Notes: generated by a model not told the origin, from the letters alone. Positions 29,171 through 37,787 are shown, counted from the stretch's first letter. The stretch is DNA of 64,000 nucleotides from Legionella sp. MW5194 (GCF_016864235.1 NZ_CP045732.1:2604001-2668000), one strand, 5' to 3'. Numbers and translations are program-made.

Positions 29171-29282
29171 GCCCTGTCCATTCTCCGTTCCGATATTTTT
29201 ATTAGCAGTGAATGGCCCATTTACCTTGACAATGATCCTGACGCGCCTTAGCATTCTCGCAGCACATGCTTGAGGACACAGA

Positions 29283-30251
29283 ATGACGGTAAACCGTTTA
29301 CGAGCCCTGGTTAATGACGATTTTAATGCGGTCAATGATCTGATTATTGATAAAATCCAATCCCAGATTGGGTTAATCGATGATTTGTCGACCCATATTG
29401 TTCAAAGTGGTGGCAAACGTTTACGTCCTCTGCTGGTATTATTAGCCAGCCATGCCTGCGGTTATGAGGGTCGTGAGCACATCACCCTGGCAGCCATGAT
29501 TGAATTTTTCCATACGGCAACCCTTTTGCATGACGATGTGGTGGATGAATCGACCCTTCGGCGCGGACGGGAAACAGCCAATGAGATCTGGGGCAGTAAA
29601 GCCAGTATACTGGTCGGTGATTATCTGTTTACCCAATCCGTGCAACTCATGGTGAGTGTCAACAGTTGGCCGGTTATCCGGCTTTTAGCCGACACGTCGC
29701 ACAAAATCAGCTGCGGAGAAGTCAAACAACTGGTTAACCGTCACAATGCCGCCATTTCCATTGAGGATTACCTCGATGTGATTCGCGGCAAAACCGCCCT
29801 GCTGTTCGCAGCCGCCGCAGCCATTGGCGCGCTGTTGAGCGGTGCCGGTGATACCATTGAAAAAAGTCTGTACGCCTATGGTCTTCATCTGGGCAATGCC
29901 TTCCAGCTCATTGATGACGCGCTGGATTACTGCTCAGACGCCAACACCATTGGCAAGAACATTGGCGATGATTTGGCGGATGGCAAAGCCACCATGCCAT
30001 TGATTCACGCTTTAAAACAAGGAACGCCAGCGCAAAAGCAGCTCATCGAAAAGAGCCTGCGCGAAGGCAACCTCAGTAATCTCGACGGCATTCTGGAGGC
30101 CATTAGAGCCACCAAAGCCATCGAATACACCCAGCAATACGCCGCGCAGGAAATCGATCAGGCACTGAGTGCCCTGCATATTCTGCCCCATTCAATTTAT
30201 AAAGAGGCTTTAACGGATTTGGCGCTGTTTGCCATTCAACGTCAACATTAA
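29283..30251 (+). CDS. ispB: Octaprenyl/polyprenyl diphosphate synthase
   Basis: 322 residues. GGKRLRPLLVLLA, the first Asp-rich motif LLHDDVVDES (about 82-91) and the second QLIDDALDYC (about 210) are present. It makes the long isoprenoid tail of ubiquinone from FPP and IPP. It ends 1 bp before tRNA-Pro. In many relatives ispB is divergent from rplU; here the two are about 7 kb apart. Confidence 0.94.
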   Translation: MTVNRLRALVNDDFNAVNDLIIDKIQSQIGLIDDLSTHIVQSGGKRLRPLLVLLASHACGYEGREHITLAAMIEFFHTATLLHDDVVDESTLRRGRETANEIWGSKASILVGDYLFTQSVQLMVSVNSWPVIRLLADTSHKISCGEVKQLVNRHNAAISIEDYLDVIRGKTALLFAAAAAIGALLSGAGDTIEKSLYAYGLHLGNAFQLIDDALDYCSDANTIGKNIGDDLADGKATMPLIHALKQGTPAQKQLIEKSLREGNLSNLDGILEAIRATKAIEYTQQYAAQEIDQALSALHILPHSIYKEALTDLALFAIQRQH

Positions 30252-30252
30252 T

Positions 30253-30329
30253 CGGAGTGTAGCTCAGACTGGTAGAGCACTGCCTTCGGGAGGCAGGGGT
30301 CGCAGGTTCAATTCCTGTCACTCCGACCA
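30253..30329 (+). tRNA. tRNA-Pro (anticodon CGG)
   Basis: 77 nt with encoded CCA. The acceptor stem CGGAGTG pairs with CACTCCG. The anticodon arm CTGCC-TTCGGGA-GGCAG gives anticodon CGG, and the T arm GCAGG-TTCAATT-CCTGT is fully paired. Its 3' 40 bases form one arm of the direct repeat that bounds the adjacent insertion. Confidence 0.97.
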
Positions 30330-30330
30330 T
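30290..30330 (+). repeat. Left attachment repeat (within tRNA-Pro)
   Basis: 41 bp from the anticodon stem to one base past the CCA, repeated at 31765-31805 with a single mismatch (T30316 versus G31791). Confidence 0.85.
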
Positions 30331-30561
30331 ATAAATCAATGGGTTACGAAAATGACCAAGGGGGCGTATTCTGCCTCCAAATGCGACAATCATTATTTTA
30401 CAGGCATAAAAGCCTTTGCCTTTCCTATAGACATAAATATTCAAACTCCAGGGCTAACTCCATTATGCGCTGTAATACAACAGTATAATGGTATATGAAG
30501 CATTACAAAATTATCTAAGGAATGATGCATATATTTGATGTGCTATAGCTATCATTTTACT

Positions 30562-31130
30562 TTATAAAAGAGAACGGTGTTCCTCCAGGAATAAAACAGT
30601 TTTTGTTAACCCTTGGTTAGATAAAATATCTAAATACTCAGTAATGTTTTTTGGAGGATTCTTAAGGCGCATCCTCGTTGTCTTTATGGCTAAACAAAAT
30701 TTACCAAGATCCAAATTAGTAAGGTGCATTAAAAACCATCTGGATGTTGGGTTTCAATCGCATATTTATCTAATTCTTTCGATGGAAAGTCTTTAATGTT
30801 AAAAGTAACAATTACGTCACAGCTAGATACAATTGCAGCAGCTAAAATATGTTTATCATTTGAATCGGGAAGCTGTAGTCCTCCCTCAATGTCCTCATAA
30901 TTTTCAACAAGACAATCTAAAACTGAACTATCCATTAAATTTTTTATTTTTTCCAATTGCTCTCTGGAGATATCCGAACGATTCTTTAAAACATTTCTAA
31001 TCCATTCCTCATGAATTCGATTAGACCACTTTGCTCTATATAATCTGGTTGTTGCCAACTGGATTAAAATATCACGCAGAGGGGCAGGATAAAGGACATT
31101 TGCATCATACAAAACAGTAAAATGCCCCAT
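30562..31130 (-). pseudogene. PIN-domain toxin (VapC-like), frame broken near the C-terminus
   Basis: From the ATG at 31130 the open frame gives 133 residues and stops at 30729-30731. The PIN core is intact: LYDANVLYPAPLRDIL with Asp9, RIHEEWIRNVL, and PDSNDKHILAAA, then IVTFNIKDFP. The stop falls in GGTTTTTAATG; a shift of one base in the T5 run reopens the frame for 56 more codons to a TAA at 30564-30562. That tail contains LKNPPKNITEYLDIL, which matches the C-terminus I expect for this PIN family (about 190 residues). So the gene is either frameshifted or uses slippage at TTT-TTA. It is 3 bp downstream of its antitoxin gene. The 133-residue product keeps all PIN acidic residues and could still be active. 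Confidence 0.75.
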
Positions 31131-31133
31131 TCA

Positions 31134-31580
31134 TCAATATCCCATATTCAATGATTGCGTTTGATCCACCAGTTCTTGAAGGGTTTTTTCACGCTCTCTT
31201 GATGATTTATCCATAAATGCCATCACATCACTTGCAAGAACTCGACGACGAGTGCCAACTTTCTCAAAAGGAATTTTGCCTTCTTCTAATAATTTAACAA
31301 AGTAAGGACGTGAAACGTTTAACATATCAGCAGCTTCTTGAGTAGTTAAATGGGTATGGGAGGGTATTAAAGTAAGTGAATTTCCCTGTGCCATCTCACT
31401 AAGGATTGCAAACACTAATTTAACGGCTGAAGGTGGTAATTCGACCTGTAAACCATTTAAATTTAATATTGCATTTTTTTTGGAAATTCTACTCATATCT
31501 TTAATTTGCTGAAAAGATTTTTTAGCTATTCCCCTGTCTTGTCTGCTGGGTGGCTTAATTTCCATTGCGCAATTATTCAT
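31134..31580 (-). CDS. Antitoxin with excisionase-type helix-turn-helix
   Basis: 148 residues. A MerR/Xis-like HTH spans about residues 77-122: LTTQEAADMLNVSRPYFVKLL followed by KIPFEKVGTRRRVLASDVMAF. This is the partner usually found upstream of PIN toxins of this type; it would neutralise the toxin and repress the operon. The C-terminus (about 123-148) is the likely toxin-binding part. The ATG at 31580 has AGGG about 8 bp upstream. Evenly spaced CGAA repeats in the promoter are its likely operator. Confidence 0.82.
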   Translation of the reverse strand: MNNCAMEIKPPSRQDRGIAKKSFQQIKDMSRISKKNAILNLNGLQVELPPSAVKLVFAILSEMAQGNSLTLIPSHTHLTTQEAADMLNVSRPYFVKLLEEGKIPFEKVGTRRRVLASDVMAFMDKSSREREKTLQELVDQTQSLNMGY

Positions 31581-31609
31581 TTTCAGTACCCTGTTAATGT
31601 CTTACTTTG

Positions 31610-31658
31610 AGTATAACACTGTATTCGAATTTTGCGAAATTAACGAAAAGAACGAAAA
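31610..31658 (-). promoter_or_regulatory. Toxin-antitoxin promoter with 9-bp-spaced CGAA repeats
   Basis: On the minus strand -10 TATACT (31615-31610) lies 17 bp from -35 TTCGCA (31638-31633). On the + strand CGAA occurs at 31626, 31635, 31644 and 31653, exactly 9 bp apart, three of them as CGAAA. They cover the -35 region. Confidence 0.6.
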
Positions 31659-31764
31659 AATTGTGGAATGTAGTCTATCGATAAACTGTTGTGCGCTCTA
31701 TTTTTAAGCTATTGAATAATAGATTTTTAATAAATTATTTATTGGAGCCCATTAAATATTTTCA

Positions 31765-31805
31765 GAGGCAGGGGTCGCAGGTTCAATTCCGGTCACTCCG
31801 ACCAT
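31765..31805 (+). repeat. Right attachment repeat (tRNA-Pro 3' remnant)
   Basis: Copy of 30290-30330. Its single mismatch (G31791) would break a T-stem pair, so this copy is not under tRNA selection and is the non-functional remnant. Confidence 0.85.
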
Positions 31806-31862
31806 TCAAGAGGGTTTGGGTTATTGATACCCACCCCCTTATTCCTATTCTGTCCTTTTTAC

Positions 31863-33623
31863 TCAAAAGAACTTTTGTATCGTATTGCCGATGAGCAAAT
31901 CAATCTCACTTTGTTCTTGCTTACCCTCATGAACGGGGCCAACACCAAGACAGCGCAAGGCATCTTTGAACAGCAAGGACGGGTTTTTGATGAGAATCTG
32001 CTGCTGCTCTTCTATTTTGTCCAGCGAAGCAAGGATGCTTTTTATGCCCTCCTCCAACGGTTTGAAATGAGTACCAATGGTAGGGTTGGCATTCAGTAAC
32101 TGGAGAATATTATTGGCAGCCTGCCTCATGTCAGCCGCACTGACATCTGGTCGCAGCAACACCTCGAGATCGTTGTTTAACGGCTCCACCCGTTTTTTAT
32201 CTGCATCGGCGGTTAGGCCGGCAAGCCATAACCGCTTACCCGCTCTATTTTTATCGAGTTTTTTCTGCTCACTCGCAATAATGGCTTTCACATCCGTTAA
32301 TTGATGAACAACGCTTAAATCGGCAACGACGGCGCTGTAGTCCTGGAGAAGGGCATTGATGGTGTCAAACCCCTTTTTCTGATAATCGGTCGGGTTAGTT
32401 TCATAGAGTTTTTTAAGCAGTTTAATCGTCATTTCTAAAAACTCATCCTGTCGTTTAAGATCCAGAATGGGGTTTCTTTCCACGTCTTCTATTGCCGCCA
32501 TCAATTGCCCCAGCACGTTTTTTTGCTGCGGGGTATAGGCCCGCGAATACAAATAGGAAGCAAAAAAACCATAAGGTTCGTGCAATTCCCTGGCCAGGTA
32601 GTCTTTAAGCGCATTTTTAATGTCATGAAGACGCGTGGAATGAGTCAACTGCGTGCTTTGTGAATGGATGCACATGACATAAATGTGCGTGGTTTTATTC
32701 TCAGAATCCACCTCAATATCAACCGGGATCATGGCAATGTCATCGGGCATTCTCGATAAAAATTCCGCCTCATTGGGGTGGGCGGACACATTGGCAATCG
32801 CATAAAAGTCAGACAGCTGCTCCGGATTTTGAACATGCAAAACGATGCCCTTATCGGTGGCAAAAACCTTCGCGCTGTTTAACTCCGATGACATGCTTAC
32901 ATTCTTCTTGCAGACAATATCGGCAATATTAATTTCCATCAGCTTATCAGGAGGTAAGGAAGCCAATTCCCCACGGGCATGCAATTCCTTCACTCGTAAA
33001 AATTTGGTAATAAAATTTGGCAATCCAAAACTTTGCCCACGGTACAATACGTTCGGTGTTTTATGAACTTCAAATTGTCGTTTCATCAACCCGGCTTTGT
33101 GGATAGCCATATTCATTAAAAAGGCTATTTTCTTTTCGTCATCTGTCGTACTTCGTGGATTATTATAACCGGAGACAATGGCATTTAATTTCATGTAGAA
33201 GGGGCTTTCAACGGAATACATTCTCAGCAGCACGTCTTCAAAATTGGGCTCCTTACCCTGTTTGGTGAGCTCTTTTTTACACCCCTTGTACAATTCACAC
33301 AGAGAAATTGTCTCGCCGCCATATTCCATTTCAAAATCGGCCTTGTTAAGGATTTCTTCGATGGCCACGAGAAAATGATCATCCAGCTTCTGAACCACGA
33401 CGGTCAGATGCCCGCGCCGGGTCATGTTTTCAATTGAATCAATGGGGATGTCGGCGAGAAGCGATTTCTTCCGGGTCGGTTGACTCATGACAAGGACCAG
33501 TTTTTCAACGGTTTGCTTAACGGCGAGTTCTTCTGCAGCAAATTGTTGGGGGGGCAAAGTGTATTGGGTGGCAATTAAGGTTTCTAACTCTTGGCGTATA
33601 GCATTTTTGGAAGCAGACATCAT
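31863..33623 (-). CDS. Putative mono-ADP-ribosyltransferase effector (R-S-ExE class)
   Basis: About 586 residues, no signal peptide. The middle third shows the three R-S-E elements of arginine/ubiquitin-type mARTs in order: LYRGQSFG with Arg195, NVSMSSELNSAKVFA with the Ser cluster 243-246, and HPNEAEFL with the ExE pair Glu285/Glu287 followed by an IPVDIEV strand. The N-terminal 160 residues and the C-terminal 270 residues are helical with no recognisable domain. The motif set recalls the mART domain of SidE-family effectors, but no phosphodiesterase domain is visible. The start is uncertain: GTG 33635, ATG 33623 or ATG 33620. A -10 TATAAT lies at 33677-33672. Effector status is inferred. 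Confidence 0.68.
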   Translation of the reverse strand: MMSASKNAIRQELETLIATQYTLPPQQFAAEELAVKQTVEKLVLVMSQPTRKKSLLADIPIDSIENMTRRGHLTVVVQKLDDHFLVAIEEILNKADFEMEYGGETISLCELYKGCKKELTKQGKEPNFEDVLLRMYSVESPFYMKLNAIVSGYNNPRSTTDDEKKIAFLMNMAIHKAGLMKRQFEVHKTPNVLYRGQSFGLPNFITKFLRVKELHARGELASLPPDKLMEINIADIVCKKNVSMSSELNSAKVFATDKGIVLHVQNPEQLSDFYAIANVSAHPNEAEFLSRMPDDIAMIPVDIEVDSENKTTHIYVMCIHSQSTQLTHSTRLHDIKNALKDYLARELHEPYGFFASYLYSRAYTPQQKNVLGQLMAAIEDVERNPILDLKRQDEFLEMTIKLLKKLYETNPTDYQKKGFDTINALLQDYSAVVADLSVVHQLTDVKAIIASEQKKLDKNRAGKRLWLAGLTADADKKRVEPLNNDLEVLLRPDVSAADMRQAANNILQLLNANPTIGTHFKPLEEGIKSILASLDKIEEQQQILIKNPSLLFKDALRCLGVGPVHEGKQEQSEIDLLIGNTIQKFF

Positions 33624-33635
33624 GGCCCCAGCCAC

Positions 33636-34033
33636 CCAAATGGCAGCAATAAAAAATCAATGTGATCAAATTATAACATAACCGCATCATTGCATTCCCA
33701 AATTAACTATTTATTTACTATTCGATTAATTATTTTACGAAGTTAAACGGTCGCCAGTCATGTGCCTGATGGTTCTTCCCTAATGGTTTTTGAATTTCAG
33801 TGAGAAACTTTTGTGACAAGATCTACCCGTATAAACCCCCTTTCGCCCTGGTCATCTAATAGACTGTATAAAAAATACCATGAGCATTATAAAAGAGGTT
33901 TTACTAAGGGTTAGCCAACAAAATAGAGACTAACAAAGGATTGCGATGGACAAGACCATCCCTAGTCTATAAAGGATGTTCCAGCCGAGCGAACGCACTC
34001 TGCCACCCGTAAAAGCGCGGGATGCCACCCATT
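33636..34033. other. 398-bp intergenic region with a nested inverted repeat
   Basis: No convincing gene. It holds the -10 of the mART gene and, at 33927-33968, a nested hairpin: outer AGACTA/TAGTCT, inner GATGG/CCATC. Three GGA triplets lie in unpaired positions in and just after it (33938, 33948, 33974), as in CsrA-binding RNAs. A second short CCCG/CGGG stem lies near 34005-34022. No promoter or terminator could be firmly placed. Confidence 0.3.
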
Positions 34034-34966
34034 TTATTGGATAGAACAACCCATGGCAGCGTTTTTCGATGCTTCCTCATTCCATACATGAGACGGCTTA
34101 AAGACAGTATTGGCGAGCAGCGGCGATTTAGTGTCTGAAGTGGACGGTTTGGTATTCAGCGGTGAAGGATTGGAAGCATACGATGCGGCAGACGCCATGA
34201 TACCGCCGTCAATCAAGAAAGGGGCACTCGTCACATAGGATGATTCGTCAGAGGCGAGAAACACCGCCATCTGCGCTACTTCCTCTGCTTTTCCCATTCG
34301 CTTCAGGGGGATAGACTGGCTGTATTCGGTTATGCGTTGTTGACGATGCTCGTCATGACCGAATTCCAAATCCCACATGTCCGTTAAAATGGCGGCCGGC
34401 ACAATTTCATTGCAACGGATTTTGTAGCCCTTTTTTGCACAGTGCAGAGCCAGGGTTTTAGTGAAATTATCGCTGGCCCCTTTGCTGGCGCCATAGGCAA
34501 TATTGGAAGGAACCCCGACCCGGCCAGAACGTGAGCCAAGATTAATAATCGAGGCATTGTCGCTTTGTTTAAGCAAAGGAAGCATGGCCTTGCACCCTAA
34601 AAACAAGCCATCCAGGTTCACCGCAAGCACTGCGTGCCAGTCTTTGAGCGAAATGCTTTCGATGTCTTGCGGGGTTTTACTGCCAGGCGCTGTATCGATG
34701 CCGGCATTATTCACCAGAATGTCAAGCGTCTGATAGTGCTTTTCAATGTAAGCATGGGCCTGGTGCCAATCGTCTTCCTGGGTGACGTCAAGGCAGAGGT
34801 AGTCTGCAGCGCCAATGGCTTTTGCTTTCTCAAGGCCCTGTTCCCGTGGGAGTCTACCGGTGATAATCACCTGAGCGCCCTCCCTGCAGAACGCTTCTGC
34901 GATGGCGAAGCCAATGGATTTGGTCGCGCCGGTCACTAAGGCCGTTTTACCCTGTAATCGTCCCAT
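34034..34966 (-). CDS. Short-chain dehydrogenase with C-terminal extension ending in a CaaX box
   Basis: 310 residues. Residues 1-256 are a classical SDR: VTGATKSIG (11-19), NNAG (86-89), catalytic Ser145, Tyr158 and Lys162, and the usual DGGIM end. A further 54 residues, rich in Ser, Pro and Thr, follow and end in C-S-I-Q with Cys307 fourth from the end. This fits a eukaryotic CaaX prenylation site (Gln at X favours farnesyl). Ordinary SDRs stop at about 255. CaaX boxes are known on Legionella effectors that borrow host prenyltransferases. Whether this enzyme is secreted is inference. Downstream of serS. Confidence 0.85.
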   Translation of the reverse strand: MGRLQGKTALVTGATKSIGFAIAEAFCREGAQVIITGRLPREQGLEKAKAIGAADYLCLDVTQEDDWHQAHAYIEKHYQTLDILVNNAGIDTAPGSKTPQDIESISLKDWHAVLAVNLDGLFLGCKAMLPLLKQSDNASIINLGSRSGRVGVPSNIAYGASKGASDNFTKTLALHCAKKGYKIRCNEIVPAAILTDMWDLEFGHDEHRQQRITEYSQSIPLKRMGKAEEVAQMAVFLASDESSYVTSAPFLIDGGIMASAASYASNPSPLNTKPSTSDTKSPLLANTVFKPSHVWNEEASKNAAMGCSIQ

Positions 34967-35016
34967 GATTTATGTGTTTCCTATCCCTGGCACAGCATCA
35001 GGCTGCGGCCTTTTGG

Positions 35017-36297
35017 TTAATTCAGACTAATCAGCGACACATCGCCCATGTAAGGCTTTAAAGCGTCTGGAATGCGGATATTACCGTCTTTGTCCTGGTA
35101 ATTTTCCATAATGGCAACCAGTGTACGCCCTACGGCAAGACCTGAACCATTGAGTGTATGAACCCATTGAGTTTCCTGAGTCTCAGGATGGCGATAGCGT
35201 GCTTTCATGCGGCGCGCCTGAAAAGAGGTCATGTTCGAACAGGATGAAATTTCGCGGTAGGTGTTTTGACTCGGCAACCAGACCTCCAAATCATAAGTTT
35301 TGGCGGAACCCGCACCCATATCCCCTGTACACAATGCCATGACGCGATAAGGCAGGCGCAGACGTTGCAGAATGGTTTCGGCATGGCGCGTCAGTGTTTC
35401 CAGGGCTTCAAACGAATGCTCCGGCTGGGTTATCCAGACCAGTTCCACTTTCTCAAACTGGTGCTGGCGTATCATCCCCTTGGTGTCCTTGCCATAAGAT
35501 CCTGCTTCGCTGCGAAAACAGGGCGAGTGGCAAACATGACGCAAAGGCAGGGCTTCATGAGCAATGATGGTATCCCGGACTGTGTTGGTTACCGGAATCT
35601 CGGCCGTGGAGGTGAGGTAGTAATTGTCGTCGCCCCTTAATTTAAATAAATCATTTTCAAATTTCGGCAATTGGCCGGTTCCAAGCAAACTGTCGGCATT
35701 GACAATATAGGGAACGTAAATTTCTTCGTAGCCATGCTCAAGGGTATGGATATCAAGCATGAACTGAATTAAGGCACGATGCAGTTTGGCAATCTGGTTT
35801 TTCATAACAACAAAACGGCTGCCCGTTATTTTAACCGCGAGGGCAAAATCCATTTGCCCCAAAGCTTCACCCAATTCATCATGGGATTTCACGGCAAAAT
35901 CAAACACGGGGATCTCACCCCAGCGGCGGATTTCCACATTCCCGGTCTCATCCTCACCAACGGGGACGGAGTCGTGCGGCAAGTTAGGCAAGGATAAGGC
36001 AATGTGTTCAATCTGCTTGAGAAGGGTTTCCAGTTCCTGTTTTTTTTGTTCCAGTTCCCGGCTTAACTCATTGACTTCGGCACGCATGGCATCAATATTT
36101 TCCCCACGTGCGACCGCCGCGCCAATCTCCTTTGAACGCGTGTTGCGCTCGTTCTGCAATGACTGGGTTGCCACCTGCAGGGCTTTGCGCTGCTCTTCCA
36201 GTTGCCTGTAAGCCCGGGCATCGAATTTGAAACCGCGTCTCGCCAGTTGTTCAGCCACGGCAAACGCATCGTCACGTAACAGTTGGGGATCTAACAT
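35017..36297 (-). CDS. serS: Seryl-tRNA synthetase
   Basis: 426 residues. The N-terminal long coiled-coil arm (about 25-110) binds tRNA-Ser; the class II core shows motif 2 [26 protein letters not shown] and motif 3 [19 protein letters not shown]. Normal length. Confidence 0.98.
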   Translation of the reverse strand: MLDPQLLRDDAFAVAEQLARRGFKFDARAYRQLEEQRKALQVATQSLQNERNTRSKEIGAAVARGENIDAMRAEVNELSRELEQKKQELETLLKQIEHIALSLPNLPHDSVPVGEDETGNVEIRRWGEIPVFDFAVKSHDELGEALGQMDFALAVKITGSRFVVMKNQIAKLHRALIQFMLDIHTLEHGYEEIYVPYIVNADSLLGTGQLPKFENDLFKLRGDDNYYLTSTAEIPVTNTVRDTIIAHEALPLRHVCHSPCFRSEAGSYGKDTKGMIRQHQFEKVELVWITQPEHSFEALETLTRHAETILQRLRLPYRVMALCTGDMGAGSAKTYDLEVWLPSQNTYREISSCSNMTSFQARRMKARYRHPETQETQWVHTLNGSGLAVGRTLVAIMENYQDKDGNIRIPDALKPYMGDVSLISLN

Positions 36298-36320
36298 AAT
36301 TTTTTTCCATTACCTGTTGT

Positions 36321-36617
36321 CTAGCTCACACCCATTTCCGCAGTCCAGGACAAAATGCGATTGCCTTCCAGCAGCGTGCTGAAATGGTTAAGAATTTCAT
36401 CGGCTTTTGCCGGCTCTTCCACAAACTCAATCACTATAGGCAGATCGAAATGAATGTCCAGCAATCTTGCTTCACGCATCTTGCCTGAACTGCCAAAACC
36501 CTTCACGCCGCGAAACATGGTCGCACCCATGACTTTTTGATCATGAAGGTAATCATAAATCTGCTTAAGATGAGGTGAATCTTCACTTAAATAAAACCGC
36601 ACGACTTTGACTTGCAT
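36321..36617 (-). CDS. DUF190 family protein
   Basis: 98 residues matching the DUF190 pattern: KVVRFYLSED, GATMFRGVKGFG and LPIVIEFVEEP. Small ferredoxin-like proteins of this family are often coupled to fluoride channels; their biochemical role is not settled. Its ATG shares one base with the crcB stop (TGATG), so translation is coupled. Confidence 0.85.
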   Translation of the reverse strand: MQVKVVRFYLSEDSPHLKQIYDYLHDQKVMGATMFRGVKGFGSSGKMREARLLDIHFDLPIVIEFVEEPAKADEILNHFSTLLEGNRILSWTAEMGVS

Positions 36618-37006
36618 CAGACCATCCCTCCTATCCATCGACCGACCAGTATCCCTACAAAGGCCATCCCCAGAGCGCAGACATTATTCAGCGCTATGTT
36701 GAGCAAGGCGGCCACGTGTTCCCCCCCTTCGTACAATACCCAGGTTTCCCAGGAATAGCTCGAGAAGGTAGTGAAGCCGCCTAAGAAACCAACCACCAGA
36801 AACAAACGCCAGTAATCGGTCACTGCAAAGCGCTCCAGAAGCAGGATCATGATAAATCCAGCCAGAAACGATCCAAGCCAGTTAACGAACCAGGTTCCTA
36901 CCGGGTAATGGCTGCCAAACAGTTTTGCCATCAGTGCCGCAGAGCCAAAGCGGGAAACAGCGCCCAGGGCCCCGCCGCAAGCCACAGTTCCAATTGCAGC
37001 CCACAT
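36617..37006 (-). CDS. crcB: Fluoride efflux channel CrcB/Fluc
   Basis: 129 residues with four membrane segments. The family signatures GGALGAVSRF, GTWFVNWLGSFLAG and GFLGGFTTFSSYSWE are present. It exports fluoride passively. The ATG at 37006 has AAGGAAAG upstream. It lies 10 bp after lpxA, in the place where lpxB often sits. Confidence 0.93.
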   Translation of the reverse strand: MWAAIGTVACGGALGAVSRFGSAALMAKLFGSHYPVGTWFVNWLGSFLAGFIMILLLERFAVTDYWRLFLVVGFLGGFTTFSSYSWETWVLYEGGEHVAALLNIALNNVCALGMAFVGILVGRWIGGMV

Positions 37007-37016
37007 AATTCTTTCC

Positions 37017-37787
37017 TTATCTAACAATGCCTCGGGTGGATTGATTCAACGCATCAATCATGGGAATGACTTCCGGGCAATCCAGTTGCATCATTTCCAG
37101 TTCGGCGACGGCCTGCTGCACCGTCAGTCCCTTACGAAAAATTATTTTATAGGCACGGCGTAAATGATCAATAGCCGAAGATGAAAAGCCTCGACGCCTT
37201 AACCCCACGGTATTGATGCCGCAGGCAGAAGTGGTATGGCCCGCAATCATGACGTAAGGCAACACGTCTTTGGTCACATACGTGGCCCTGGCTATAAAAG
37301 CATACGCACCAATCAAACAGAATTGATGAACAGCTGCATAAGGGCCGATAATCGCGTAATCATTAACAATCACGTGCCCTGAAAGCGCCGCATGATTTAC
37401 CATGATGGTGTGATTGCCTACCATGCAATCATGACCGATGTGCGAATACGCCATCAGAAAATTATGATTGCCGATGCGGGTTACCCCACCGCCTTTTACC
37501 GTGCCGCGGCTTATCATGCAGTATTCACGGATAACATTGTTATCGCCAATCTCAAGACGAGTCGCCTCCCCTTGATAAGTGACATCCTGAGGTTCGTCGC
37601 CAACTGAAGCGAATTGAAAAATTTTATTGTTCTTTCCTATCCGGGTTGGGCCCTCAATCACGACATAAGGTCCGATCCAGGTTCCTTCACCAATTTCTAC
37701 GTCAGCACCAATCACGCTGCCAGGCCCTATCGATACCCCTTCTGCGATTTTAGCGGAGGGGTGAATCATTGCGCGTTCATCTATCAC
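37017..37787 (-). CDS. lpxA: UDP-N-acetylglucosamine O-acyltransferase
   Basis: 256 residues. Left-handed beta-helix hexapeptide repeats run through residues 8-190, with the LpxA catalytic His in AYSHIGHDC (about 126) and NHAALSGHV. The C-terminus has GLRRRGFS and a helical tail. First step of lipid A synthesis. ATG overlaps the fabZ stop by 4 bp. Confidence 0.96.
   Translation of the reverse strand: MIDERAMIHPSAKIAEGVSIGPGSVIGADVEIGEGTWIGPYVVIEGPTRIGKNNKIFQFASVGDEPQDVTYQGEATRLEIGDNNVIREYCMISRGTVKGGGVTRIGNHNFLMAYSHIGHDCMVGNHTIMVNHAALSGHVIVNDYAIIGPYAAVHQFCLIGAYAFIARATYVTKDVLPYVMIAGHTTSACGINTVGLRRRGFSSSAIDHLRRAYKIIFRKGLTVQQAVAELEMMQLDCPEVIPMIDALNQSTRGIVR

Larger units (their letters stand above)
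30290..31805. mobile_element. Integrase-less mini-island in tRNA-Pro
   Basis: A 1.5-kb segment bounded by 41-bp direct repeats of the tRNA-Pro 3' end. It is visibly more AT-rich than the genes on either side and carries only a PIN-toxin/antitoxin pair. There is no integrase or excisionase gene of its own. It looks like a decayed or satellite element that used the tRNA attachment site. The stretch 30331-30561 contains no convincing gene. Confidence 0.75.

Noticed and set aside
30103..30444. 113-codon minus frame across tRNA-Pro
   Set aside because: Its product (with VTGIEPATPASRRQ) is the well-known artefact of translating a tRNA gene.
30229..30498. 89-codon + frame over tRNA-Pro and the left part of the island
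   Set aside because: Reads through the tRNA; no start signal and no recognisable product.
33636..33760. PmrA or CpxR box for the mART gene
   Set aside because: Scattered TTAAT and GTAAA words occur, but not with the required spacing.
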